Positions 1 through 6,241 of a stretch of DNA of 6,241 bases are shown in pieces. Location of the stretch: assembly GCA_009926295.1 (NCBI GenBank), contig RFPF01000181.1, forward strand, positions 1 to 6,241, written 5' to 3'. A program made the position numbers and the translations under genes. The first letter of the stretch is position 1; each line of letters opens with the position of its first letter. A model generated the notes under the pieces. That model was not told the DNA's origin and did no database searches. It was given only the letters and a program-made list of their open reading frames with translations. Source of the DNA: Planctomycetia bacterium. GTDB lineage: Bacteria > Planctomycetota > Planctomycetia > Pirellulales > UBA1268.

Positions 1-389
1 CGCTCGACGTGGTGAGCTCGTCGCCGGCCGACCACGAGACGTTCGGCGTGATCGAGCCCGACCCGGAGAAGATCAAGCCCGGCATGACCGGCGTCGGCGG
101 GGTAGTTCTGGTGCGACGGCAGCACCCACACGCCCCCCGCCTGCACCACCTTGAACGGCGCCAGCGTGGCGAGGCCCTCGTCGTACTTCACGATCTCGAG
201 GCTCGCCGCCTTGGAGGCGTCGGACAGATCGGGGAAGAGCACGCGATCCGCCGCCGGCTTCTCCGCACGACTGGTGAATCGCGGCTGCACGGCCGCGCCG
301 AGCATGAGCATGCCGGCACCTCCCAGCACGAACAGCACGGTCTTTCGCATCGCGGCCGACAGGCCACCCGGGGATGCTGGCAATTCCAT
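1..389 (-). CDS. DUF4340-type membrane-anchored protein, N-terminal part, interrupted by an inversion junction near 90-101
   Basis: The ATG at 389 is set by a strong Shine-Dalgarno eight bases upstream, 31 bases after the permease-fusion stop. Residues 1-100 form a credible N-terminus: a short polar lead, one hydrophobic anchor at about 17-35 (TVLFVLGGAGMLML), then a region with FPDLSD, SLEIVKYDE and GGVWVLPSHQNYPADA at about 85-100. From memory of the family, this W-x-[IL]-PSH-x-x-YPAD pattern is typical of DUF4340-type proteins that follow GldG-like genes in planctomycetes. Beyond residue 100 (bases 89-1) the minus frame stays open but reads Arg/His-rich sequence with no family resemblance. 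The expected continuation is on the other strand, so only 389-90 is supported as genuine coding sequence in this orientation. The protein is probably extracytoplasmic and acts with the ABC system encoded just upstream; its molecular role is unknown. The intact family protein is several hundred residues, so most of it lies outside the window. Confidence 0.72.
   Translation of the reverse strand, partial: MELPASPGGLSAAMRKTVLFVLGGAGMLMLGAAVQPRFTSRAEKPAADRVLFPDLSDASKAASLEIVKYDEGLATLAPFKVVQAGGVWVLPSHQNYPADAGHAGLDLLRVGLDHAERLVVGRRRAHHVE
3..98 (+). pseudogene. Inverted internal fragment of the DUF4340-type protein (sense on + strand)
   Basis: The plus-strand frame 3-98 reads LDVVSSSPADHETFGVIEP followed by DPEKIKPGMTGVG. 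This is not antisense noise. It is acidic and proline-rich, and it matches what I recall of the DUF4340-type family just after the YPAD block: a short helix, then x-ADHE-x-xGV-[IV]-[DE]-P, then a TG-x-G turn leading into a beta-strand. That is the very family whose N-terminus is encoded on the opposite strand at 389-90. After 98 the plus frame turns into the reverse complement of that N-terminus and the resemblance stops. I read this as an internal piece of the same or a near-identical gene in opposite orientation. About 15-25 residues that should separate the two parts are missing and would lie left of the window. Confidence 0.66.
90..101. other. Head-to-head junction with 9-12 bases of shared sequence
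   Basis: The bases ggcgtcggcggg fit both flanking reading frames. Read on the plus strand, 90-98 completes TGVG of the inverted fragment. Read on the minus strand, 101-90 encodes PADA of the N-terminal part. At least nine bases (90-98) are shared, and twelve if the following ggg also belonged to the right-hand partner. The codon boundaries of both strands coincide here. Short shared sequence at an inverted join is what one sees at template-switch or fold-back junctions. It is also what would result if a small segment between short inverted repeats had flipped. Confidence 0.6.
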
Positions 390-397
390 ACCCTTCA

Positions 398-403
398 CTC
401 CTC
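398..403 (-). promoter_or_regulatory. Shine-Dalgarno for the DUF4340-type gene
   Basis: The minus strand reads aaagaggag, then eight bases, then the ATG at 389. This favours 389 over the in-frame ATG at residue 14, which has no comparable motif. Confidence 0.65.
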
Positions 404-420
404 TTTCACGTTTGATTCGC

Positions 421-3174
421 TCACCGGAGCCGCGTCTTCGACACGCCCTCGCGCTCCAGGGCCCGGCGGCGGAAGAAGACGAAGAATGCCACGACGAGGG
501 GTGGGATCGGGGGCAGGAGCACCGCCAGCCACTTCTGCCGGTCCTGCTCCTGGCGGACCTTCGCCCCGAGCTGCCGCTCGACCGCCTCGACCTCGGCATC
601 TCGCTTCCGCTTCAGCTGCTCGATCTTCGTGTCGAGCCGTCGCTGCGCGAGCCGCTGACGGCTGGCAAGCTGCTGGACGGCCTGCATCGCCGCCTGCGGG
701 TCCGCGTCGCCCGCCGACTCCATCTCCTTGATCTTCTTCTCGAACTCCCCGACCTCCTTCTGCATCGCGGCGTTGGCTCCACGTTCCGCCTCGTCGAACT
801 CCGCGATGAACTTCTGCCGCTCGGCGTCGGCCTGCTCGCGGGCCTCGGCCACGGTGTCCTCGATCCGCTCGAGCGTGCGATGCTTCGGCTTCCGCTTGCG
901 GATGTCGAGGAAGCGGCTGTCGCCGGCGAGCTGGTCGAGCACGTTCAGGGCGAAAGTGACGTTGTCGAAGTCAAGCCCGAACACCTCGTCGGGCCTGTTC
1001 CGCAGCCCGAAGATCCGCCCGTCGAGAAGGTCGATGTCGGCGACGATCACGGCGCGGATCGTGGCGGGGCCGGCCGCGGGCGCCTCGCCGGCGGCGGACG
1101 GGGCGGCGGGCGGCTTGCGCTCGATCGCCACCGCGAGCACCATCGCCTCACGTCCCGGCTTCTCGAACACGCGCAGCTGCCGCATGTCGCCGCGGTTTCC
1201 CATCACCTGCTCCACCTCGATCGTGCCCGACCGCGGACCCGTCTGCACGAGCGGAGTCCACTTCACGTCGGCCTTTTCATCCTTCGCGAGCGCTCCCGGG
1301 AACGGGAACAGCACTTCCTGCAGGCCGGCGGTGATCGGCTGTGCGGGATTGAAGCCCGTCACCTTTTCGGAGCCGCCGCCTCCCATGTCGGCATCGACGA
1401 ACACGAACTCGCTCGGCAGCTCCAGCTTGGGATGCGGGTTGTAGTCCTGCCAGACCACGAACGGATCGGCGCCGACCCGCCCCATCGCCGGCCGGCCCGC
1501 TCCCGACCGCAGCTGCACGCCGAGCGCCTGCCACAGCTGGCCGATGTCGCCCTTCGGCTGGCCCTGGGGCTGGAACATCGCCATCGGGCCACCGGGCCCG
1601 CGCCGCGGCTGGGCGGTGCCCGGCACCGACTGCATGAGCACCGGGAGGGGATCCTCGAAGATCGCGATCGGCTGTCCGCCCTGCACGGCGGCCACGAGGT
1701 TGGCCATCTGCTCCGGACCGAGTGCCGAGGGCTGCACGGCGAGGAGGACGTCGTACTTCTCGGTGATCGGCGCGGTCGGGTCCACCTGCACCACGTCGTA
1801 CTGCTTCTCGAGTTCGTCGACGAGCGGCTGCCGCGGCCGCTGCTGGCCGGTCATCATGTCGAAGCCGCCGAAGAGGTCGGCGTCGGTCGTGATGACGCCG
1901 AGCCGACGCCGCTTCTGCTGGGCCGCGGTGCAGATCGAGCGGATGAGCTCGTATTCCACAGGGGTGCCCTTGTCGAAGAACGGCACCACCACCTTTTCGA
2001 GGCCGCTGGTGAAGGCGCAGCCGAGGAAGATCTGCTCGTCGCGGTAGGTGCCGCGCACCCGGGAGAGCACCGTGACCGGCTCGATGCCGAATTGCTGGCT
2101 CGCCAGCGCCGCCGCCTCCGTCTTCGGCTCCGTCGAGACGACCTCCACGTTCACCTTCCCGCGGCCCAGCCGCTGGAACTGCCGCAGCATGTTGAGAAGA
2201 TTGATCCGCGTCTGGGCGTAGTCCTCGGGCACGGCCGGGCTGACATAGGCCTTGATGTCGATCGGGCGGTCGGCCTCGAGGCCCGCGAGCAGTCGACGCG
2301 TGTCCGGGGAGAGCGAGCTGATCCTTTCCGCGGAGAGGTCGGCCCGGAGGTCGAGCGAGCGGAAGAAGAGCACGGCACCGATCGCCGCAGCCACGAGGCC
2401 GGCCGTGCGTACCGTGAAATGGAGCCCGATTTGCGGGCCGTCGCGACGGCCCGTCCAGTGCCGGCGGCCGATCAGCACCATCGCGACGTACAGGCACACC
2501 GCGACGATTCCGAGGAAGTAGGCGATCGACGAGAGGCCCACCACCCCGCGGCCGAAGTCGGAGAAGTGCTCGGCCAGGCTCCACCCGCGGATGCCTTCGG
2601 CGAGCTTCGGCCCCATCACGGAGCCCGCCTGGTCGGCCATCACCAGCGGCGCGTTGAGCGCGAGGCCGAGGATGAAGGCCACCGTGAGGTTGCTCGTGAG
2701 AAAACTCGCGACCATGCCGATGGAGAGCATCGCCAGGCCGACGAACCAGTAGCCGAGGTAGTTCGCGAGGAACAGCCCCCCGTCGGGCGTGCCCCAGCGC
2801 AGAAGGACGACGAGGTTGCAGATGCAGGAGAAGAGGAGGGCCACGGTGTAGATCCCGACCGTGGCGAGGTACTTCCCGAACACCACCTCCCAGTCGCTCG
2901 CGGGAATCGTGAGCAGGAGTTCATCGGTGCCCTGCCGCCTCTCGTCGGCCCACACGCTCATCGTGATCGCCGGGATGAACACGAGGAGGATGTAGGGCAG
3001 GTAGCGATTGAGCTGGTCGAGGTTCGCGAGGTTCGAGTTGAAGAACTCGGGCGGCCAGAACGCCGCCAGCGAACCGAGCAGGACGAACACGCAGATGAAG
3101 ACGTAGCCGGTGGGGTTGGAAAAGTAGGCGACGAAGTTCCTCTTGAACACCGCGTCGAGAACGTGCCACTTCAT
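421..3174 (-). CDS. ABC-2 permease (GldF-like) fused to a GldG-like auxiliary domain, 917 aa
   Basis: This is an inner-membrane component of an ABC export-type system. Residues 1-240 are an ABC-2 permease with about six membrane segments (roughly 22-40, 58-75, 103-126, 136-158, 162-180, 215-235); the TMSVWADERRQGTDELLLTI stretch (71-90) is typical of GldF/NatB-type permeases. Another membrane segment at about 255-272 begins the GldG-like half. LSAERISSLSPDTRRLL (280-296) and DIKAYVSPAVPEDYAQ (306-321) match the start of the ABC-transporter auxiliary domain found in GldG. A Gly/Pro/Gln-rich loop (about 517-541) and an Ala/Pro linker (about 687-704) interrupt the soluble part. Residues 762-880 are strongly charged and likely coiled coil, followed by a last membrane segment (882-901) and a basic tail. 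Flavobacterial GldF and GldG are separate proteins, so this is a fusion. The gene lies between a GldA-like ATPase and a DUF4340-type gene. Substrate unknown; a role in gliding cannot be assumed. Confidence 0.88.
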   Translation of the reverse strand: MKWHVLDAVFKRNFVAYFSNPTGYVFICVFVLLGSLAAFWPPEFFNSNLANLDQLNRYLPYILLVFIPAITMSVWADERRQGTDELLLTIPASDWEVVFGKYLATVGIYTVALLFSCICNLVVLLRWGTPDGGLFLANYLGYWFVGLAMLSIGMVASFLTSNLTVAFILGLALNAPLVMADQAGSVMGPKLAEGIRGWSLAEHFSDFGRGVVGLSSIAYFLGIVAVCLYVAMVLIGRRHWTGRRDGPQIGLHFTVRTAGLVAAAIGAVLFFRSLDLRADLSAERISSLSPDTRRLLAGLEADRPIDIKAYVSPAVPEDYAQTRINLLNMLRQFQRLGRGKVNVEVVSTEPKTEAAALASQQFGIEPVTVLSRVRGTYRDEQIFLGCAFTSGLEKVVVPFFDKGTPVEYELIRSICTAAQQKRRRLGVITTDADLFGGFDMMTGQQRPRQPLVDELEKQYDVVQVDPTAPITEKYDVLLAVQPSALGPEQMANLVAAVQGGQPIAIFEDPLPVLMQSVPGTAQPRRGPGGPMAMFQPQGQPKGDIGQLWQALGVQLRSGAGRPAMGRVGADPFVVWQDYNPHPKLELPSEFVFVDADMGGGGSEKVTGFNPAQPITAGLQEVLFPFPGALAKDEKADVKWTPLVQTGPRSGTIEVEQVMGNRGDMRQLRVFEKPGREAMVLAVAIERKPPAAPSAAGEAPAAGPATIRAVIVADIDLLDGRIFGLRNRPDEVFGLDFDNVTFALNVLDQLAGDSRFLDIRKRKPKHRTLERIEDTVAEAREQADAERQKFIAEFDEAERGANAAMQKEVGEFEKKIKEMESAGDADPQAAMQAVQQLASRQRLAQRRLDTKIEQLKRKRDAEVEAVERQLGAKVRQEQDRQKWLAVLLPPIPPLVVAFFVFFRRRALEREGVSKTRLR

Positions 3175-3184
3175 GGTTGATCAG

Positions 3185-3190
3185 CTCCTC
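3185..3190 (-). promoter_or_regulatory. Shine-Dalgarno for the permease-fusion gene
   Basis: GAGGAG on the minus strand lies ten bases before the ATG at 3174. It supports that start; the protein also begins at the point expected for a GldF-type permease (MKWHVLDAVFKRNFVAYF). Confidence 0.55.
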
Positions 3191-3256
3191 GTTCCATCGT
3201 CGTTTCCTCCACGGCCGGCATGGAACCGCGATCACCCGCCCGCGGCAGCCCGGCCT

Positions 3257-3278
3257 CCGCTCCGCTCAAGCGGAGCGG
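3257..3278 (-). repeat. Perfect 10-bp inverted repeat (hairpin) over the ATPase stop codon
   Basis: CCGCTCCGCT and AGCGGAGCGG are separated by two bases. As RNA this is a 9-bp GC-rich stem with a UUGA loop, and the ATPase UGA stop falls in the loop region. No run of U follows, so it does not look like a standard intrinsic terminator. Between two genes of one system it could slow degradation from the 3' end, cause partial termination, or set the ratio of ATPase to permease. Confidence 0.55.
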
Positions 3279-4003
3279 GTGAGTTCGTAAAATCGTTCGT
3301 CGAGCCCGCGTCCCTCCCGGCGGAGTTCCGCGGGCGTCCCGTCGAACCGCAGCCGTCCCTCCGCGATCAGGATCACGCGGTCGGCCAGCGCTTCCACCTC
3401 CTGGAGGATGTGGGTGGACAGCAGGATGGTCTTCCGCTCGCCGAGCCGCCGGATCGTCTCGCGGACCTCGCGGATCTGGTTCGGGTCGAGGCCGCTGGTC
3501 GGCTCGTCGAGGATGAGCACGTCGGGCTCGTGCAGCAGCACCTGCGCCATTCCCACCCGCTGGCGATAGCCCTTCGAGAGCTTGCCGATCGCCTTGCCGA
3601 TCACGCTGCCGAGTTCGCACTGCTTCACGACGGCCTCGATCCGCTCCTCGCGCCGCGCGCCGGAGAGCCCGCGGGCATCGGCGAAGAACTCCAGAAGGCT
3701 CCGCGGCGTCATGTCCGGGTAGAGCGGACCGTTCTCGGGCAGGTAGCCGAGCCGCTCCGCGCCGGCAAGCCGGTCGGTCGACATGTCGTGGCCGGCTATC
3801 CGCGCGGTGCCCGCGGTGGGAGCCAGGTAGCCCGTGAGGATCTTCATGGTCGTGCTCTTGCCGGCGCCGTTCGGCCCGAGGAAGGCGACCACCTCGCCGC
3901 GGGGCACGCGGAACGAGATGTCTTCGATGGCGATGAAGGGGCCGTAGTACTTCGTGAGGCCGTCGGCCTCGATCATGGCTTCGGCGGAGCGGGCGTCGGG
4001 CAT
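3266..4003 (-). CDS. gldA: ABC transporter ATP-binding protein, GldA-like, 245 aa
   Basis: This is the cytoplasmic ATPase that would power the permease fusion encoded 91 bases downstream. It is a complete nucleotide-binding domain: Walker A GPNGAGKST (43-51), Q-loop region GYLPENGPLY (86-95) with Glu at the usual Gln position, signature LSKGYRQRV (142-150), Walker B VLILDEP (162-168), D-loop SGLD (170-173) and switch His198. The GYLPE-N-x-PLY form is, from memory, typical of GldA and related ABC-2 ATPases, so the Glu is a subfamily trait and not damage. The start is uncertain. ATG 4003 is the most upstream possible, since an in-frame stop lies at 4012-4010. ATG 3976 would give MIEADGLTKYYG, closer to usual family starts. 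Neither has a clear Shine-Dalgarno. The symbol reflects family resemblance and neighbours; function in gliding is not implied. Confidence 0.9.
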   Translation of the reverse strand: MPDARSAEAMIEADGLTKYYGPFIAIEDISFRVPRGEVVAFLGPNGAGKSTTMKILTGYLAPTAGTARIAGHDMSTDRLAGAERLGYLPENGPLYPDMTPRSLLEFFADARGLSGARREERIEAVVKQCELGSVIGKAIGKLSKGYRQRVGMAQVLLHEPDVLILDEPTSGLDPNQIREVRETIRRLGERKTILLSTHILQEVEALADRVILIAEGRLRFDGTPAELRREGRGLDERFYELTRSA

Positions 4004-4091
4004 GGGTGGTCAGCACGCGGGAATGGTGGCAGGGAGGCGACCGCAGCCCGAGCCGTTGGTCGGGGAGCGGCGACACGATTTTCGCGGAACC

Positions 4092-5816
4092 TCAATTTTT
4101 GCCCACAGCCGCCGCATTCGGCAATCCCCCGGCGGCAGCGACGCCCGTCCGGGAATGCTCGGGAGAAGCCGTCCCCGGAAGCGGCTCGACGAGCGGCTCC
4201 AGTCGGCCCCGCCGCCAACCGATGTGGGCCCGCCACGCGTCGCTCGTCCGCGGAAAGTCGCCGCGCACGTGCACGCCCCGGGTCTCCCGCCGCTCGAGGG
4301 CCGCACGGATCATGAGCCGGGCGACTTCGAGCATGTTCTGCAGCTGCCAGCCCTCCGGATCGGCGAACTGGCGGGGCAGCACGTAGCCGCACCAGCCCTC
4401 GACGGTGTCCAGCGCCTCGGCGAGCGAGCCGCCCGACCGCTCCACACCGACGTGCCTCCACATCAGGCTGCGGAGGGAGTTGCGGATGTCGGCGAGGTCG
4501 AGGCTGCCGTTGATGTCTCCACCCTTCGGGTTCGCAAGATCGGGCACCCGCAGCGTATCGCCGGCGGCGGCTGCGAGCACGTCTGCGCTCGCGGCCCGGC
4601 CGGCACGCGCCCCGTAGACGAGACCCTCCAGAAGGCTGTTGCTCGCGAGTCGGTTGGCCCCGTGCAGACCGCTCGACGTCACCTCCCCGGCCGCGAACAG
4701 GCCCGGCAGATCCGTCCGGCCGTCCGCATCCACCTCCACGCCCCCGATCATGTAGTGGGCGCCGGGCCGCACGGGAATCCTGTCCCTCGCGAGATCGAGT
4801 CCGAATTTCGCGCAGATCTGCGCCATGCCCGGAAACCGCCGATGCACCATGTCGGGGTCGAGGTGTGACAGATCGAGGTACACGTTCGCATGGTGCGTGC
4901 GGTGCATCACCACGGTGATCGCTCGCGAGACGACGTCGCGCGGCGCGAGTTCGGCCCGGGCGTCGAACTCCGGCATGAACCGCCGGCCTTCGCGGTCGAC
5001 GAGCCTCGCGCCGGCGCCGCGCACGGCCTCCGTGATCAGGCTGCGGGCGCCGCCGGCGATGTAGAGCACCGTCGGATGGAACTGCATGAACTCCATGTCG
5101 CGGAGCGTCGCGCCCGCCCGCCATGCCAATGCCAGGCCGTCGCCGCTGGCTCCGTCAGGGTTGGTCGATTCCCGATAGAGCTGCCCGGCGCCTCCGGTCG
5201 CGAGGATCGTGCGTCGCGCCCACACGAGTGTCTTGCCGTGTGCCTTGTTCCACACCAGCGCGCCGCGGCAGCCGCCTGCGTCGGTGATGAGGTCGATCGT
5301 GAACGTGTCGGGCCAGACCTCGAGGTTGTCGAGCGCGGCCGCCCGTTCGATCACGGCCCGCATCACCTCGCGACCCGTCGCATCGCCCAACGCGTGCACG
5401 ATGCGGTGGTGGCTGTGCCCGCCCTCACGACCGAGGTCGAGCGCGCCGTCCCTCTCGTCGAACTTCGTGCCCCAGGCACTGAGTTCGGCGATCCGTGCGG
5501 GGGCCTCGCGCACCACCGACTCCACGACGTCCTCGTGACACAGGCCCCCGCCGGCATCGAGCGTGTCGGCCACGTGGTTGTCGAACCGGTCCTCGGGATC
5601 ATGAACGCCGGCGATGCCGCCCTGGGCCCACTGGCTGGAGGAACTCTGCAGGTCGTTCTTCGTGACGACGGTCACAGAGAGTCGGGAGTCCACGGCGAGC
5701 GCGGCTCGCAGGCCGGCCAGACCGCCGCCGAGGATGAGGACGTCGGTGAAGCAGTGGGGGACGCGCTTCGGGCCGAAGGCGACCAGGTATCTCGGTCCCT
5801 CGAATGTCGGCGTCAT
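4092..5816 (-). CDS. nadB: L-aspartate oxidase (NadB), 574 aa
   Basis: NadB is an FAD enzyme that oxidises L-aspartate to iminoaspartate, which NadA condenses with dihydroxyacetone phosphate to quinolinate in de novo NAD synthesis. The FAD-binding Rossmann motif is ILGGGLAG (28-35), followed by SSSSQWAQGGIAG (58-70). REGGHSHHRIVHALGDATG (130-148) separates NadB from the succinate dehydrogenase flavoprotein. Further conserved blocks are QFHPT (245-249), APRDVVSRAI with Arg298 (291-300), PGAHYMIGGV with His354 (351-360), and GEVTSSGLHGANRLASNSLL with Arg389 (377-396). By alignment from memory, Glu131, Arg298, His354 and Arg389 correspond to substrate-site residues of E. coli NadB. A helical C-terminal domain follows. 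The last 30 or so residues are an extra low-complexity tail. I chose ATG 5816 over 5858 because it overlaps the preceding stop (ATGA) and gives the family-like N-terminus. No nadA or nadC is in the window. Confidence 0.95.
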   Translation of the reverse strand: MTPTFEGPRYLVAFGPKRVPHCFTDVLILGGGLAGLRAALAVDSRLSVTVVTKNDLQSSSSQWAQGGIAGVHDPEDRFDNHVADTLDAGGGLCHEDVVESVVREAPARIAELSAWGTKFDERDGALDLGREGGHSHHRIVHALGDATGREVMRAVIERAAALDNLEVWPDTFTIDLITDAGGCRGALVWNKAHGKTLVWARRTILATGGAGQLYRESTNPDGASGDGLALAWRAGATLRDMEFMQFHPTVLYIAGGARSLITEAVRGAGARLVDREGRRFMPEFDARAELAPRDVVSRAITVVMHRTHHANVYLDLSHLDPDMVHRRFPGMAQICAKFGLDLARDRIPVRPGAHYMIGGVEVDADGRTDLPGLFAAGEVTSSGLHGANRLASNSLLEGLVYGARAGRAASADVLAAAAGDTLRVPDLANPKGGDINGSLDLADIRNSLRSLMWRHVGVERSGGSLAEALDTVEGWCGYVLPRQFADPEGWQLQNMLEVARLMIRAALERRETRGVHVRGDFPRTSDAWRAHIGWRRGRLEPLVEPLPGTASPEHSRTGVAAAGGLPNAAAVGKN

Positions 5817-6241
5817 TCCCCGCTCGTGCCCTGAGTGTAGGCCTTGAACTGCTCCCAATAATCACTCGGCGGGCGGCTCCTTCGGCCCTGCGCCTGCCCA
5901 CCCCGGGCGTCGGCGGGCACGTCGCGGGAGCTCCGTACGCCGTCGGGCCGCAGTCCCAGGCTGCGCATCGAACGCTCGAATTCGCCACGCTCGACCGGAT
6001 CGGAGCTCTCGGCCATCCGCTGCATCCTCTCCCAGCGATCGATGAAGGCCCTGGCCTGGTCGCGTGTCCACCCGAGCCGATCGAGCACCTCGGTGTCGCC
6101 CGATTCGACCGCCCGACGCAGGTGCTCGATCGCAAGGTCGGCGGCGTTGCGGGCATGCGCGAGATCCTGCTCGCCCCATTCCATCTCCTTCTCGGGCGGC
6201 CCGCCATCAGGAGCACCGGCTCCCTCGGGACGCCGTGGCGA
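5813..6241 (-). CDS. C-terminal 142 residues of a hypothetical protein (planctomycete-type tail), 5' end outside window
   Basis: The frame is open to the right edge, so this is the end of a longer gene. An ATG at 6184 exists, but the sequence before it (SPRRPEGAGAPDGGPPEKE) reads as a coding, flexible acidic-proline linker, so 6184 is probably internal. The visible part has a helical stretch (EWGEQDLAHARNAADLAIEH), then LDRLGWTRDQARAFIDRWERM, then FERSMRSLGLRPDG, a basic low-complexity linker, and a conserved-looking end (YWEQFKAYTQGTSGE). From memory, a [DE]-LGWT-x-[DE]-x-x-x-F-[IV]-x-RW motif followed by LRSLGLRP and a short aromatic end occurs at the tail of large, often membrane-associated hypothetical proteins of planctomycetes. 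No function is known to me. No membrane segment or catalytic motif is present in this part. Its stop overlaps the nadB start by four bases, so the two are probably translationally coupled. Confidence 0.75.
   Translation of the reverse strand, partial: SPRRPEGAGAPDGGPPEKEMEWGEQDLAHARNAADLAIEHLRRAVESGDTEVLDRLGWTRDQARAFIDRWERMQRMAESSDPVERGEFERSMRSLGLRPDGVRSSRDVPADARGGQAQGRRSRPPSDYWEQFKAYTQGTSGE

Noticed and set aside
1277..2584. 435-codon minus-strand frame overlapping the permease fusion
   Set aside because: It is an out-of-frame shadow: Arg/Gly/Ala/Pro-rich with no motif, lying inside a frame with clear family resemblance.
151..3180. Very long open frame on the plus strand (about 1009 codons)
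   Set aside because: It is the antisense of the permease fusion and the DUF4340 start. The product is dominated by His, Arg, Leu and Glu with no recognisable domain, as expected from the reverse complement of high-GC coding sequence.
3171..4076. 301-codon minus-strand frame overlapping the ATPase
   Set aside because: It is another frame of the ATPase gene with Arg/Pro-rich sequence and none of the Walker motifs, which are intact in frame 4003-3266.
4004..4091. Possible promoter or terminator in the nadB-ATPase gap
   Set aside because: A TTGAGG-like -35 has no -10 partner at proper spacing, and only 4-5 bp stems without a U-run are visible. Nothing can be supported, although a promoter for the ABC cluster would reasonably lie here.
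4890..5834. 314-codon plus-strand frame opposite nadB
   Set aside because: It is antisense to a confidently identified gene, His/Arg/Glu-rich and without domains.
5817..5858. Upstream ATG (5858) extending NadB by 14 residues
   Set aside because: The extension overlaps the preceding gene, has no family-like sequence, and the ATG at 5816 forms a clean ATGA overlap and a family-like start.
5813..6184. A complete 123-residue gene starting at ATG 6184
   Set aside because: The frame is open upstream to the window edge with coding-like sequence, so the ATG is more likely internal to a longer gene.

Overview
The window is high in GC (about two thirds by eye) and every gene I can support lies on the minus strand, so the window reads right to left. 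The gene families point to a planctomycete: a fused permease/GldG-like protein followed by a DUF4340-type protein, a NadB whose N-terminus reads PRYLVAFGPKRVP, and the tail of a large hypothetical protein of a type I associate with that phylum. This assignment rests on protein style and is inference; there is no rRNA or marker gene here.

Layout in the direction of transcription. (1) 6241-5813 is the C-terminal end of a gene that starts outside the window, of unknown function. (2) 5816-4092 is nadB, L-aspartate oxidase, whose ATG overlaps the previous stop by four bases (ATGA). (3) After an 88-base gap, 4003-3266 is a GldA-like ABC ATPase. (4) After 91 bases, which begin inside a 10-bp hairpin sitting on the ATPase stop codon, 3174-421 is a 917-residue membrane protein fusing an ABC-2 permease (GldF-like) to a GldG-like auxiliary domain. 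(5) After 31 bases with a clear Shine-Dalgarno, a DUF4340-type protein starts at 389 and runs to the left edge. Genes 3 to 5 look like one export-type ABC system: ATPase, permease plus large extracytoplasmic domain, and an anchored accessory protein. Its substrate is not known. Genes 1 and 2 look like a separate translationally coupled pair.

The most unusual signal is at the left edge. The DUF4340 gene reads normally on the minus strand from 389 to about 90 (through ...NYPADA). What reads as the next part of the same protein (LDVVSSSPADHETFG...TGVG) is then found on the opposite strand, at 3-98, in sense orientation. The two halves meet head-to-head at a 9-12 base sequence (90-101) that fits both reading directions. 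This is an inversion or fold-back breakpoint inside a conserved domain: a real rearrangement, an invertible segment, or an assembly/amplification chimera. The sequence left of the window would decide between them.

No RNA genes, CRISPR arrays, insertion sequences or origins were seen. No stretch over 300 bases lacks a gene.
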